Origin: Atopobium sp. oral taxon 416
GTDB lineage: Bacteria; Actinomycetota; Coriobacteriia; Coriobacteriales; Atopobiaceae
DNA length: 64,000 nucleotides
Direction of reading: 5' to 3'
NCBI RefSeq assembly: GCF_018128285.1
Contig: NZ_CP072380.1
Coordinates: forward strand, 1,054,001-1,118,000
Part shown: positions 7,850 to 16,963 of the stretch, in pieces
How positions within the stretch are numbered: position 1 is the stretch's first letter
Layout: every line of letters begins with the position of its first letter
Translations under genes and position numbers: made by a program
Notes under the pieces: generated by a model
Database searches by the model: none
What the model was told of the DNA's origin: nothing
Seen by the model: the letters and a program-made list of their open reading frames with translations, nothing else

Positions 7850-10549
7850 TTGAAAGAGTATCTGCAAAAATCCGAAGATGTGGTGCAAGCTGTCAAAAGT
7901 GATACCAAAAACGGTCTGAGCGAAAAAGAGGCTCAGAGACGTCTCGACCAAAACGGTCTAAACAAACTTGCCGAAGCGAAGAAGACCCCAGGCTGGATCC
8001 GGTTCTTCCAACAGATGGCAGACCCGATGATCATCATGCTGATCGTCGCGGCCATCATCTCGGCGCTCACGAGCGTCGCTTCGGGAGACGGCGACTTTGC
8101 CGACGTTGTTATCATCGTCTTCGTTGTCGTGGTGAACTCTATTTTGGGCGTCGTGCAGGAGACCCGTGCAGAAGAGGCCCTGAAATCCCTGCAGGAGATG
8201 TCGGCGGCTCAATCAAAAGTTGTTCGTGACGGTTCAGTGCTGGAGGTTCCCTCCTCGCAGCTGGTCGTCGGCGATATCGTCAACCTCGAGGCCGGCGATG
8301 CAGTCCCGGCAGATTGCCGCGTCATTGAGAATGTGTCGATGAAGATCGACGAGTCAGCGCTGACCGGCGAATCGGTACCGGTGGAGAAAGCCGTGGCTGA
8401 GATGCAGCTGGCTAAAGATGTGGACGACGTGCCCCTTGCTGACCGCAAGAATATGTGCTATATGGGCTCCACAGTCGTCTATGGCCGTGGCAAGGCTGTG
8501 GTTGTCGCTACCGGCATGAATACCGAGATGGGCAAGATCGCTGACGCCCTGAATGAGGCTGAGAATGAGACGACCCCACTTCAGAAGAAGCTGGCGGAGC
8601 TCTCAAAGATCCTGTCGGTTCTGTGCATCGTCGTCTGCGCGCTCGTCTTCGTTATCACCTGGATAAAGCACGGCATGGGCTTCTTCAATAACCTGCAGCT
8701 CGTCCTCAACACCTTTATGATCGCCGTGTCTTTGGCCGTTGCCGCCATTCCTGAAGGCTTGGTAGCCGTCGTGACGATCGTGCTTTCCATTGGTGTCACG
8801 AAGATGAGCCAGCACAACGCAATTATCCGTAAGCTCTCCGCAGTCGAGACCTTGGGCTGCACCCAGATCATCTGCTCTGATAAGACCGGTACCCTGACCC
8901 AGAATAAGATGACGGTTGTCCGTCACTTCACTGAGGATCAGGATCGACTGATGCGCTGCATGGCAATGTGCTCTGATGCAACCTGGGACGTCGAGGGACA
9001 CAAAGCGATCGGTGAGCCGACTGAGGCCGCACTGGTTGCGGATGCCGCCAAGCTCGGCTTCACCACGGGCGACCTGAACGCGGCGAATCCCCGTATCGGT
9101 GAGGCCCCATTTGATTCTTCAAGAAAGATGATGTCCGTCGTCAATGCGGCGCCGGACGGTAACTACATCCAGCACACCAAGGGCGCCCCGGACGTAATTC
9201 TGGCGCACTGCACGAAGGTCCATACGCAGGCAGGGGATGTGCCCCTTACCGACGAGTGGAGAAAGCGCATCATGGAGGCCAACAAGGGTATGGCCGACCA
9301 GGCGCTGCGTGTCATGGCAGGTGCACGTGTCAACTACCATCACAACAAACCGACTGATTTTTCCCCTGAAGCCCTCGAGCGCGATATGGTCTTTCTGGGC
9401 CTTGCGGGTATGATCGACCCGATCAGACCTGAGGTCAAAGACGCAGTGGCTGAGGCTCACCACGCCGGTATGCGTGTCGTTATGATCACCGGCGACCACA
9501 TCGATACCGCAGTTGCAATCGCTAAGGAACTCGGCATCATCAAGCACCGCTCTGAGGCCATCACCGGTGCTGAGCTCGACAAGATGAGCGATGAGGCATT
9601 CTACAACAACATCGAGAAATACTCCGTCTACGCGCGTGTCCAGCCTGAGCACAAGAGCCGTATCGTCAACACCTGGAGAAAGAAGGATAAGGTCGTCGCA
9701 ATGACCGGCGACGGCGTCAACGACGCTCCTTCCATCAAGCGTGCTGATATCGGTATCGGCATGGGTATCACGGGCACCGACGTCACCAAGAACGTGGCTG
9801 ACATGGTTCTGGCCGACGACAACTTCGCGACGATCATCGAAGCCTGCGAAGAGGGCCGCCGCATCTACGACAACATCCGTAAGGCAATCGCCTTCCTACT
9901 TTCCTCCAACCTGGCTGAGGTCATCTCCGTCTTCGTTGCATCCCTCATTGGCTTTACGATCTTGGAACCGACGCACCTGCTCTGGCTGAACCTGATCACC
10001 GACTGCTTCCCCGCACTGGCAATGGCCATGGAAGAGGCAGAGCCAGGTATCATGGACAGAAAGCCGAGAGGCACCGAGGATAGCATCTTCGCCAACGGTA
10101 TGGGCCTCGACTGCATCGTCCAGGGCTTCATGGTCTCGGCGCTGACCCTGATCTCCTACTTCGTGGGCCTCTCGCTTGAGAATGTCCCGCTGGACGCGGT
10201 CCTGTCCGGTCATAACGCAGGGTTGGACGGCATGACGATGGCATTCCTGACACTCTCTATGGTCGAGATGTTCCACTCCTTCAACATGCGCAGCCGCCGT
10301 CAGTCGATCTTCAAACTTCCGACCCAGAACAAGTGGCTCTGGTACGCGTTTGCAGGCTCTCTGGTTCTCACCTTTATCGTTATCGAGACCCCGCTCTCGG
10401 TGGCCTTCGGCTTTGCTGAGATCAGCGCCGGTGAATACGGTATCGCAATGTTGCTTGCATTTGCTATCATTCCTCTGGTAGAGCTTTATAAACTCATCAT
10501 GAGGGCATATGACAGGAGCAAGGCAAAAAAGAGTGAGCAGAGCGAGTAG
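7850..10549 (+). CDS. P-type cation-transporting ATPase (P2, calcium/manganese-pump type)
   Basis: Membrane ion pump of 899 residues. The N-terminal cation-ATPase domain is followed by the actuator loop with TGES, the phosphorylation motif DKTGT (Asp344), the nucleotide domain (KGAP), the hinge TGDGVNDAP and a C-terminal cluster of membrane segments. Residues PEGL in the fourth membrane segment match calcium/manganese-type P2 pumps. The frame is open from 7751, but TTG 7850 is chosen because AGGAGG ends eight bases before it and homology begins at about that point (KEYLQKSEDV). The leader can occlude this site, so expression is probably controlled at translation. It would export a divalent cation from the cell; which one is not visible. 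Confidence 0.92.
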   Translation: MKEYLQKSEDVVQAVKSDTKNGLSEKEAQRRLDQNGLNKLAEAKKTPGWIRFFQQMADPMIIMLIVAAIISALTSVASGDGDFADVVIIVFVVVVNSILGVVQETRAEEALKSLQEMSAAQSKVVRDGSVLEVPSSQLVVGDIVNLEAGDAVPADCRVIENVSMKIDESALTGESVPVEKAVAEMQLAKDVDDVPLADRKNMCYMGSTVVYGRGKAVVVATGMNTEMGKIADALNEAENETTPLQKKLAELSKILSVLCIVVCALVFVITWIKHGMGFFNNLQLVLNTFMIAVSLAVAAIPEGLVAVVTIVLSIGVTKMSQHNAIIRKLSAVETLGCTQIICSDKTGTLTQNKMTVVRHFTEDQDRLMRCMAMCSDATWDVEGHKAIGEPTEAALVADAAKLGFTTGDLNAANPRIGEAPFDSSRKMMSVVNAAPDGNYIQHTKGAPDVILAHCTKVHTQAGDVPLTDEWRKRIMEANKGMADQALRVMAGARVNYHHNKPTDFSPEALERDMVFLGLAGMIDPIRPEVKDAVAEAHHAGMRVVMITGDHIDTAVAIAKELGIIKHRSEAITGAELDKMSDEAFYNNIEKYSVYARVQPEHKSRIVNTWRKKDKVVAMTGDGVNDAPSIKRADIGIGMGITGTDVTKNVADMVLADDNFATIIEACEEGRRIYDNIRKAIAFLLSSNLAEVISVFVASLIGFTILEPTHLLWLNLITDCFPALAMAMEEAEPGIMDRKPRGTEDSIFANGMGLDCIVQGFMVSALTLISYFVGLSLENVPLDAVLSGHNAGLDGMTMAFLTLSMVEMFHSFNMRSRRQSIFKLPTQNKWLWYAFAGSLVLTFIVIETPLSVAFGFAEISAGEYGIAMLLAFAIIPLVELYKLIMRAYDRSKAKKSEQSE

Positions 10550-11717
10550 AACAAACCACAAACGTTCACACAAAGGTGCCGGCAAGAGCTCTCGGGCTCT
10601 GCCGGCCCTCTCTTCGTTACAGGCACTGCCTACGTGGGCAGACCTCACACCTACCGAGGGACAGCAGCAGGCTTTCCAGAAGGCAGCGAACACCTTATCA
10701 GAGCGTGAGGGGGCAGACCCTACCGAATACGAGCTGGGCTGCGTCGTGAGGCTTGACCGGAGCTTTCCTGCGATCCTGACAGAACAGCGCCTCTGTCGTG
10801 CAGAATTCTCTGCAGCGCTCACCAAGTGGGGTGACTCAAAGGTCGCCGTGGGGGATTGGGTGTGTCTGAGGGTACCCGTTCAGTATGAAGAGATGTTGAT
10901 TGAGGAAATCCTCCCGAGGAAGAGCGCCCTGGAGCGCTGGCGGGGTGGCTCCCGCGGTGAGAAACAGGTGCTGACTGCCAATGGCGATCTCGTGTTGGTA
11001 GCGCAGGCGATTGGCCCTCACGGAATCGACTACAACCGCCTGGTCCGCTCCTGCGTCATTGCCCGTGACTGTGGCTGTGATACGGCAATCATCCTGACAA
11101 AAGCGGACCGCTGTAAAAGCGAACAGGAGCTTGCAGCCATCGTGCGGAAAGTCATCACGTCGGTCGGAGGGGATACTCCTATCTGCGTAACCACGACGAA
11201 GACGGCCGGGCTTGAAGAGCCACTTCACCACCTCGAAGACAAATTCAAGGTGGGGATTGGCTCACAGGCGGTGGAGAACCTTGTCGGAAGGGGTACGGTA
11301 GCGCTCGTTCTCGGTGAGTCTGGAGTGGGGAAGTCCACCCTCCTCAATAGTCTGATGGGCCACGACGTCCTCAAGACCGGTTCGGTCAGACGCTCCGACG
11401 ATGCAGGGAGGCACACGACGGTTGCGCGTCAGATGGTGCGCCTTCCTACCGGTGCCATCATTATCGATATGCCTGGTCTGCGTACACTTCCCCTGGTGGG
11501 ACATGAGCGGGGGCTGGCAAAGGTCTTTCCGGATATCGCTGCCTATGCGGCACAGTGCCGTTTTCGGGATTGCACGCACACTACTGAACCAGGCTGTGCG
11601 GTAAAGCAGGCCTTGGACGAAGGAAAATTCGCCTGTGCCCGTTACGAGGCCTATGTGGCACTCGCCCAGGAGATGCGCGACAGTGCACAGAGTCTGGATC
11701 CGGACGTAACGCTGTAG
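10509..11717 (+). CDS. rsgA: Ribosome small subunit-dependent GTPase A
   Basis: Late 30S-maturation GTPase of 402 residues. An N-terminal basic tail precedes an OB-fold. The GTPase domain is circularly permuted, as is diagnostic for the family: G4 TKAD at about 197-200 comes before the P-loop GESGVGKS at 269-276 and G3 DMPG. A C-terminal zinc knuckle CRFRDCTHTTEPGC ends the protein. The start overlaps the ATPase gene by about 40 bases. An alternative internal start cannot be excluded, because the first 40 residues are low-complexity. It is probably cotranscribed with the ATPase and ends at the hairpin near 11755. Confidence 0.93.
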   Translation: MTGARQKRVSRASRTNHKRSHKGAGKSSRALPALSSLQALPTWADLTPTEGQQQAFQKAANTLSEREGADPTEYELGCVVRLDRSFPAILTEQRLCRAEFSAALTKWGDSKVAVGDWVCLRVPVQYEEMLIEEILPRKSALERWRGGSRGEKQVLTANGDLVLVAQAIGPHGIDYNRLVRSCVIARDCGCDTAIILTKADRCKSEQELAAIVRKVITSVGGDTPICVTTTKTAGLEEPLHHLEDKFKVGIGSQAVENLVGRGTVALVLGESGVGKSTLLNSLMGHDVLKTGSVRRSDDAGRHTTVARQMVRLPTGAIIIDMPGLRTLPLVGHERGLAKVFPDIAAYAAQCRFRDCTHTTEPGCAVKQALDEGKFACARYEAYVALAQEMRDSAQSLDPDVTL

Positions 11718-11754
11718 CTTGAGCTTTATAGAGATGTTGTAGATGTCTTGGAGA

Positions 11755-11781
11755 GGCCTTCCACTCACGGAGTGGGAGGTC
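11755..11781 (+). terminator. Probable terminator after rsgA
   Basis: A 12-base-pair stem with a three-base loop (CCACTC / GAGTGG at its tip), followed by the weak tract TTTCTGTT. It separates rsgA from the Tad operon. Confidence 0.6.
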
Positions 11782-11919
11782 CTTTCTGTTAGATCGCTCA
11801 CCGGTGCGTTCTATCTTGCGTGGAAGATGCTTGTTCGATACCGGTAGGGAGCTGTTTATATTCCCAGGTTGTCAGATGCCTTTCTCCCTACAGTGGATTT
11901 CAAACGAAGGAGGGAAGGC

Positions 11920-12579
11920 GTGTCCAAACGGTTTAGGGTGATCTTTTCTGTTGCCTGTGCGGTGCTTGCATTTCTGCTGAGCTACCTCTACGTCCAGCAG
12001 GTGCAGGCGCAAGCTTCAGCGCAACGCTCAGAGGCGCTTGAACGCTACGGCGGTGAAGTTGTCGATCTGGTCGTCACTACGAGAGATCTGTCCCAGGGCG
12101 AAGTTGTTCGGGCTTCCGATGTCACGACCAAAGAGTGGATCTCTGATCTGGCACCCTCGGGCGCCCAGACCGAGAAGGACGCGGTCGTGGGCAAGCGGCT
12201 GACGAGCACGGTACCCAAAGGTAACCCCGTGTGTGAAGTGCATTTCGATCGGGACAGCGCGGATCTGGATATTCCGGAAGGCTATGTAGCGGTGACATTG
12301 CTGCAGACCGACAATCTGGGGATCCCTGCAAACCTGAGCTCCAACACCAGGCTCATCGCCTACTCGGTCGGAAAGGATTCGACCAAAGAGCTGGCGAACG
12401 ATCTGCAACTGCTTTCACAGAGCGGCAAAGACGATAACCAGCTGGGCTCGCAGAGCGTCACGATCGCAGCCCGGCCGGAACAGGTAGCTGGCGTGCTCTC
12501 TGCCAACGCCGCTGGGAATCTTCGACTCGCCGTCCCTTCGGCACAGAATGCTCAAACCCAAGGAGAAGATGCTTCATGA
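11920..12579 (+). CDS. cpaB: Flp pilus assembly protein CpaB (RcpC)
   Basis: First gene of the Tad pilus operon, 219 residues. One N-terminal membrane segment (FSVACAVLAFLLSYLYV) is followed by a SAF-domain-like region (VVTTRDLSQGEVVRASDV) and the CpaB C-terminal region, where VTLLQTDNLGIPANLSS resembles family members. The frame is open to a TTG at 11869, but GTG 11920 has AAGGAGGG five to six bases upstream and is preferred. The stop overlaps the start of cpaE (ATGA). The role is in the assembly platform at the cell envelope. A monoderm cell has no outer-membrane secretin, and none is found here. Confidence 0.8.
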   Translation: MSKRFRVIFSVACAVLAFLLSYLYVQQVQAQASAQRSEALERYGGEVVDLVVTTRDLSQGEVVRASDVTTKEWISDLAPSGAQTEKDAVVGKRLTSTVPKGNPVCEVHFDRDSADLDIPEGYVAVTLLQTDNLGIPANLSSNTRLIAYSVGKDSTKELANDLQLLSQSGKDDNQLGSQSVTIAARPEQVAGVLSANAAGNLRLAVPSAQNAQTQGEDAS

Positions 12580-13961
12580 GATGGATCGGAATTGCCGCAC
12601 AGCCCTATCGCAGACCGCTGGAAGAGTTGCTGAACACCTACACCGTGGCCGAAAGCTTCCTCTGGGTTGAAAGGCCTGAAGAGATACGGCGCATCTTCCT
12701 GCAGGCGATGCCGGGAGAGTGCAACGCCCTGGTCGGTCCCGACGCGACGAATGGCGTCCCGATCAATCTTGCGGCGGCGCTTGCCGAGGATGGACATGCC
12801 AATGCGGTGGTTGTAGCTCAGCCTGAGCCTTCCGGTTCCTTCCGCTCACGTGCCAAGCAGGCAGGCATCGCCTCGGTGATCGATATCACCTCGATCAAAA
12901 ACCAACTGGAGGCGGGCGCTGACCGGCAGCCAACCGGAGCCTTTCGGGTGTACGAGCCGCAACCGCCTCAGCGTCCTGTATCGAGCAATACTGGATCGAT
13001 CAACAATACCACTCAATCAGTCAATAATACCGGTCAGTTCGCGCAGCAACAGGCAATGGCTCCGGTGGGAAACAGGGCTGTCCCCAGTGACAGTGCAGTG
13101 CTGAACTGTGATACCGTCTATGCGCGACGACCCAATCCCTGCCCCATTCTGGTCGCAGCCTCAGGCAGGGGAGGCGTAGGAAAAAGTGCGCTTTCCTGTG
13201 TGATGGCGTGCGTGGCGGCACGGTGGGGGCTGAAGGTCTCACTGTGTGATTTTGATCTAGCCTGTGGCAATGATTTTGCATACTTAGGACTTTCGGGGCC
13301 AGCGGCCCTGGATAGCTTGGGGGATGTGGAAGCCGTTGGGGAGCAGGCAGTCGCGCAGTGCGGCAAGATGGCAACGGAAGGGGTATCGCTCTGGGGTCCG
13401 TGTGAGCGGCCCGAGAATGCGGAGCTCGTGGCGCCGTATGCTGGGACACTCCTGTCGCTCGTTGCAGCACGGTCCGATCTTGTAATTGTAGATGTGGGGA
13501 CTGCCTGGAATGATGCTGCCGCCCAGGCTGCGCAGATGTGCGATCGACTGCTCTTGATCTGTCCTGAATTCAACGGGATGGCAGCCTCGCTTTCACGGGT
13601 AGGAGGTCTTGCGGTGCGTCTCGGCGTCGCGCGAACCCGCATCATCCGGGTTATCAATCTCTGCAACCCCAAGAAGGTGCAGGAGACCTTCGTGAACCGA
13701 GCCGATCAGGGCCTAGAGGCTGCCCGCACGATCCGGGTGATCGATGGAGGCTTGGAAGCCGATGAGCTGATACAAGCGGGACACGTACCTGAACTGGTCA
13801 AACAGAACCCCGAGATGATCAGGAGCGCAGAGCATCTGTTAGCCTCTGTGCTACAGGAGATGGGGCATCTACCCTCAGTACAAGCGGCGCACAAAGCGCT
13901 GCAGTACAAGCAGAAGGGGACCAAACATCACTTCTTTGGCCGCAAGAAAGAGGCGGTCTAG
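12576..13961 (+). CDS. cpaE: Tad pilus localisation ATPase, CpaE/TadZ type
   Basis: MinD/ParA-like protein of 461 residues. The N-terminal about 110 residues resemble a receiver-like domain, then a Gln/Asn-rich linker, then the ATPase domain with the deviant P-loop SGRGGVGKS at about 196-204. LSLVAARSDLVIVDVGT holds the second acidic motif. The C-terminus is Lys/His-rich. The start overlaps cpaB by four bases and the stop directly abuts cpaF. In characterised systems TadZ places the pilus machine at a site in the cell. The family is clear; the localisation role is inferred. Confidence 0.85.
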   Translation: MRWIGIAAQPYRRPLEELLNTYTVAESFLWVERPEEIRRIFLQAMPGECNALVGPDATNGVPINLAAALAEDGHANAVVVAQPEPSGSFRSRAKQAGIASVIDITSIKNQLEAGADRQPTGAFRVYEPQPPQRPVSSNTGSINNTTQSVNNTGQFAQQQAMAPVGNRAVPSDSAVLNCDTVYARRPNPCPILVAASGRGGVGKSALSCVMACVAARWGLKVSLCDFDLACGNDFAYLGLSGPAALDSLGDVEAVGEQAVAQCGKMATEGVSLWGPCERPENAELVAPYAGTLLSLVAARSDLVIVDVGTAWNDAAAQAAQMCDRLLLICPEFNGMAASLSRVGGLAVRLGVARTRIIRVINLCNPKKVQETFVNRADQGLEAARTIRVIDGGLEADELIQAGHVPELVKQNPEMIRSAEHLLASVLQEMGHLPSVQAAHKALQYKQKGTKHHFFGRKKEAV

Positions 13962-15287
13962 ATGAGTATTCTTGAGCGCGTGCAGCATCAGTACCATACG
14001 GGGGATACCGCGGTTGAACTAGACGGTATCACCGCCGAGATGCGTCAGCACCTAAAGAATGCGCTGGTGCAGGAGTTGGGGCTGACAACGGTGGCGGACC
14101 TTGCCAGCGGATCTGATGTGAAACGGGCACGCACAGAGCTGAGAGTAGCCTGCGAGTCGCTGATCAATACCGAAGAGTTTGATCGGCTCAGCTATGAGCA
14201 GAAACAGTCCTTAAGTGAACAAGTGGTCGATGAGATCTGTGGGCTCGGCCCACTGCAGCCACTGTTGGACAACGAACAGGTGAGCGAGATTATGGTCAAC
14301 GGCGCCGGTTCACTCTTCTTTGAGGAGAATGGAAAACTCAAACGGGCCCAACGGGTCTTTGAAAACGATGAGCAGATCCTGACCGTAATCGATAGGATTT
14401 TGGCCCCCTTGGGGCGTCGCTTAGATGACAGCAACCCGATCGTGAATGCCCGACTTCCCAATGGCTACCGCGTCAATGCAGTCTCCTCAGCATTAGCGAT
14501 TGACGGGACCGCCGTGACGATCCGGAAGTTTTCTGACCGTATTGTGGATCTCGCGCAGCTCATTGCTCTGGGATCAATTCCTCCCTGGTTTGCGCGGCTG
14601 TTGCGTTGGGCCGTGAAGCTCCGCTGCGACATTGCAGTGGCAGGAGGCACCGGCTCTGGAAAGACCACCTTGCTCAACGCCCTCTCCCGTGAGATTGGGG
14701 AAGACGAGCGGATTATCACTATTGAGGACTCTGCGGAACTTCGGTTTGAACGGTCGAGGAATCTGGTGCGGCTGGAAGTCCGTAACGAGTCGCTGGAAGG
14801 TTCGGGCGCAGTCTCAATTCGTGAACTTGTGAAGAATGCCCTCCGGATGCGTCCGGATCGCATCATCGTCGGTGAAGTCCGTGGGTCAGAGACGATCGAT
14901 ATGCTTCAGGCGATGAATACCGGCCACGATGGGTCGCTCACGACCCTGCATGCGGGGACCGCGGATGAAGCGATTCTGCGGTTGGTGCTGATGGCACGCT
15001 TCGGTATGGATCTGCCGGCAGAGCTCATCGAAGAGCAGATCGCTACGGCGCTCGATCTGATCGTAATGTCGCAACGCATGCCAGATGGATCGAGGTTTAT
15101 CACATCGCTGCATGAGGTATTGCGCGCGGAGAATGGTGGTGTCTCACTACATGAATGTATCCATTTTGACCGGGCGAAGCGGACGTGGTCGCTGGTCGCA
15201 GTTCCACGCTTTTTGGGACAAGCAATTGAGGATGGAGCGTTAAGCAAAGGGGAGGTGAGCGCATGGCAGGCTTCCTGTACTGCGTAA
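13962..15287 (+). CDS. cpaF: Tad pilus assembly ATPase CpaF/TadA
   Basis: Secretion-type hexameric ATPase, 441 residues. An N-terminal helical domain (VQELGLTTVADLA) precedes GLGPLQPLLDNEQVSEIMVNG. The core has Walker A GGTGSGKTT starting at residue 228, the Asp box IIVGEVRG and the His box HDGSLTTLHAGT. It energises pilin polymerisation and, in Tad systems, retraction, working on the cytoplasmic face with TadB and TadC. The gene starts one base after the cpaE stop. Confidence 0.95.
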   Translation: MSILERVQHQYHTGDTAVELDGITAEMRQHLKNALVQELGLTTVADLASGSDVKRARTELRVACESLINTEEFDRLSYEQKQSLSEQVVDEICGLGPLQPLLDNEQVSEIMVNGAGSLFFEENGKLKRAQRVFENDEQILTVIDRILAPLGRRLDDSNPIVNARLPNGYRVNAVSSALAIDGTAVTIRKFSDRIVDLAQLIALGSIPPWFARLLRWAVKLRCDIAVAGGTGSGKTTLLNALSREIGEDERIITIEDSAELRFERSRNLVRLEVRNESLEGSGAVSIRELVKNALRMRPDRIIVGEVRGSETIDMLQAMNTGHDGSLTTLHAGTADEAILRLVLMARFGMDLPAELIEEQIATALDLIVMSQRMPDGSRFITSLHEVLRAENGGVSLHECIHFDRAKRTWSLVAVPRFLGQAIEDGALSKGEVSAWQASCTA

Positions 15288-16156
15288 GCATCGCGGCGCT
15301 TGCGACCCTTTTTGGGTCTGTAGTCACCAAGAACGAAGCCCCCTATCAACTTCGTACGAAGCGGGAAGGCCTGTTCAAGCTGCTGGCCGGAACGAAGCTT
15401 GCGCAGGCACTGTCTCAGTGGTCTGCCTGGCAGACGACGATGCGATGGCTCCAGAAGTATTACGCTGTTGCCTATCCCTCAGGGATGCTGCTGGCAGTTC
15501 TGATTCTCATCGGTCTGGTGGGGTTTGTGCTGACGCTCTCACCCTTAGGTGTGTTCATCTTGATTGGACTCTACTTTGGAGGTATCAGCTTGCTTGCCAG
15601 TCGCATCAGACATCTTGAGCGTCTGCAATTGGTACGCGATATCCCCGATGCCTTCAGAACGCTGGCGACGGCACTGAGCGCAGGCAAAACTTTACGGCAG
15701 GCGGTCGAATACATTGGAACCACGATGCAGGGAACACTGGGGGAAGGCTTCAGCCACGCAGCACTCAGGCTTGAAGCCGGAGCCTCACTGCAGGATGCCC
15801 TGGAAGGGATCGAGCAAGAAGTGGATGGTCCGGGGATGAATTTGATGGTCTGCGCTTTGGAGATCGCGCAGCGGACCGGCAGCCCGCTCAAAGATCTATT
15901 TTCGGATTCGGCACGCTACGTCGAGAAAGCGAGTGAGCTCAAACGGGAGCTTTCGGTCAAGACCGCACAGGTTAGGCTCTCGGCGCGGGTAGTCTGTACA
16001 CTCCCGATCCTGATCGTCGCATTGCTTGCACTGATCTCACCGGATTTCAAAGCCGGACTGCTCACTACTCAGGGGCTCACCTGTATTGCTCTAGCAGCAC
16101 TGATGGACGCGGTCGCGATCCTCATTATCAAGCGGCTCGCGCAGAGCGTGATGTAG
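15263..16156 (+). CDS. tadB: Tad pilus inner-membrane platform protein TadB
   Basis: 297-residue T2SSF-domain platform protein. Membrane segments lie near the N-terminus, at about 70-115 (two) and at the C-terminus (two). The central cytoplasmic part carries the family pattern RDIPDAFRTLATALSAGKTLRQAVE. The start overlaps cpaF by 25 bases, with GGGGAGGTG in front. The gene ends directly at the tadC start. It is thought to dock CpaF and feed pilin into the fibre. Confidence 0.88.
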   Translation: MAGFLYCVSIAALATLFGSVVTKNEAPYQLRTKREGLFKLLAGTKLAQALSQWSAWQTTMRWLQKYYAVAYPSGMLLAVLILIGLVGFVLTLSPLGVFILIGLYFGGISLLASRIRHLERLQLVRDIPDAFRTLATALSAGKTLRQAVEYIGTTMQGTLGEGFSHAALRLEAGASLQDALEGIEQEVDGPGMNLMVCALEIAQRTGSPLKDLFSDSARYVEKASELKRELSVKTAQVRLSARVVCTLPILIVALLALISPDFKAGLLTTQGLTCIALAALMDAVAILIIKRLAQSVM

Positions 16157-16762
16157 ATGGAGGCATTGGGGCTCTATTTTACGTCGGGTATGAGCGCACT
16201 TGCGTTCGTGGCTGTCTGGGTTCTCTCCGTCGGGCATCGTTCGGTACAGGTACAGAAGACGTCCCGCATTCAGTTTCCTACGAGAAAGGGCAGACGAAAT
16301 GACGCACAGCTTCAGACAGAGTGCCTGAGGGAAATGCCGACCTTTCTGGATATTCTCTCGCTCGGTCTCTCTGTTGGGCTCTCCTTTGACGCATCGCTTG
16401 AACTCTACTGCCAGCGCGGCCACAACGGACTGTCGCGCGAGCTGCAAAGCGCTCTTTTCCAGTGGAGATGCGGATTGAAAAGTCGCGATGAGGCGCTGCA
16501 TGAACTGGCGGTAAAGCTCAGAAGTCCTACATTCAAGCGGTTTGCCGATGCAGTCAGTGAGGCGCTTATGCTCGGGACGCCCTTGGGGGAGACGCTGCAG
16601 TCACAACGTTCTGCCCTTAGGGAAGAGCAGCGTCTGGCTGCGGAGGAGCGTATCGAAAAGGTCCCGATCAAGATGTTGATTCCGCTGGGGACGCTCGTCG
16701 TCCCGGCAATGATGCTCGCAATTTTGGGTCCACTCTTGGGATCCTCGTTGAGTCTAGGTTAG
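16157..16762 (+). CDS. tadC: Tad pilus platform protein TadC (short)
   Basis: Second T2SSF-domain platform subunit, 201 residues, shorter than many TadC proteins (about 300) because only one N-terminal membrane segment precedes the cytoplasmic core. The core shows EMPTFLDILSLGLSVGLSFDA and later RIEKVPIKMLIPLGTLVVPA, typical of the family, with a C-terminal hydrophobic segment. It abuts tadB directly and is followed after nine bases by the pilin gene. Confidence 0.85.
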   Translation: MEALGLYFTSGMSALAFVAVWVLSVGHRSVQVQKTSRIQFPTRKGRRNDAQLQTECLREMPTFLDILSLGLSVGLSFDASLELYCQRGHNGLSRELQSALFQWRCGLKSRDEALHELAVKLRSPTFKRFADAVSEALMLGTPLGETLQSQRSALREEQRLAAEERIEKVPIKMLIPLGTLVVPAMMLAILGPLLGSSLSLG

Positions 16763-16771
16763 GAGTTTGCT

Positions 16772-16963
16772 ATGGAGAAGCTTGCTGCGAAGGTTACCTT
16801 AGCCCTGAGACAGGTTGTCCTCGAGAAGAAGGGGCAGGGGACCACTGAGTACGCCATCCTTGTCGGCGTCATCGTCGTAATTGCAATCGTTTCGATCCTT
16901 GCATTCAAGGATCGTCTGACCCAGCTCTGGAACGATATCGCTAACGGGATCAACTCACTATGA
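16772..16963 (+). CDS. flp: Flp-type major pilin
   Basis: 63-residue prepilin. A short basic leader ends at Gly21, followed by QGTTEYAIL and a hydrophobic helix. Glu26 stands at +5 after the expected processing site, as in type IV and Flp prepilins. The mature pilin would be about 42 residues. The ribosome-binding site TAGGAG is derived from the tadC stop region. The stop overlaps the next gene by four bases. Maturation needs a TadV/CpaA-type peptidase, and none is encoded in the window. Confidence 0.92.
   Translation: MEKLAAKVTLALRQVVLEKKGQGTTEYAILVGVIVVIAIVSILAFKDRLTQLWNDIANGINSL

Noticed and set aside
7690-7850. yybP-ykoY (manganese) or M-box riboswitch before the P-type ATPase
   Set aside because: The conserved GGGGAGUAG core of yybP-ykoY is absent and the M-box match is limited to GTTAGGT; the element is therefore reported as unclassified.
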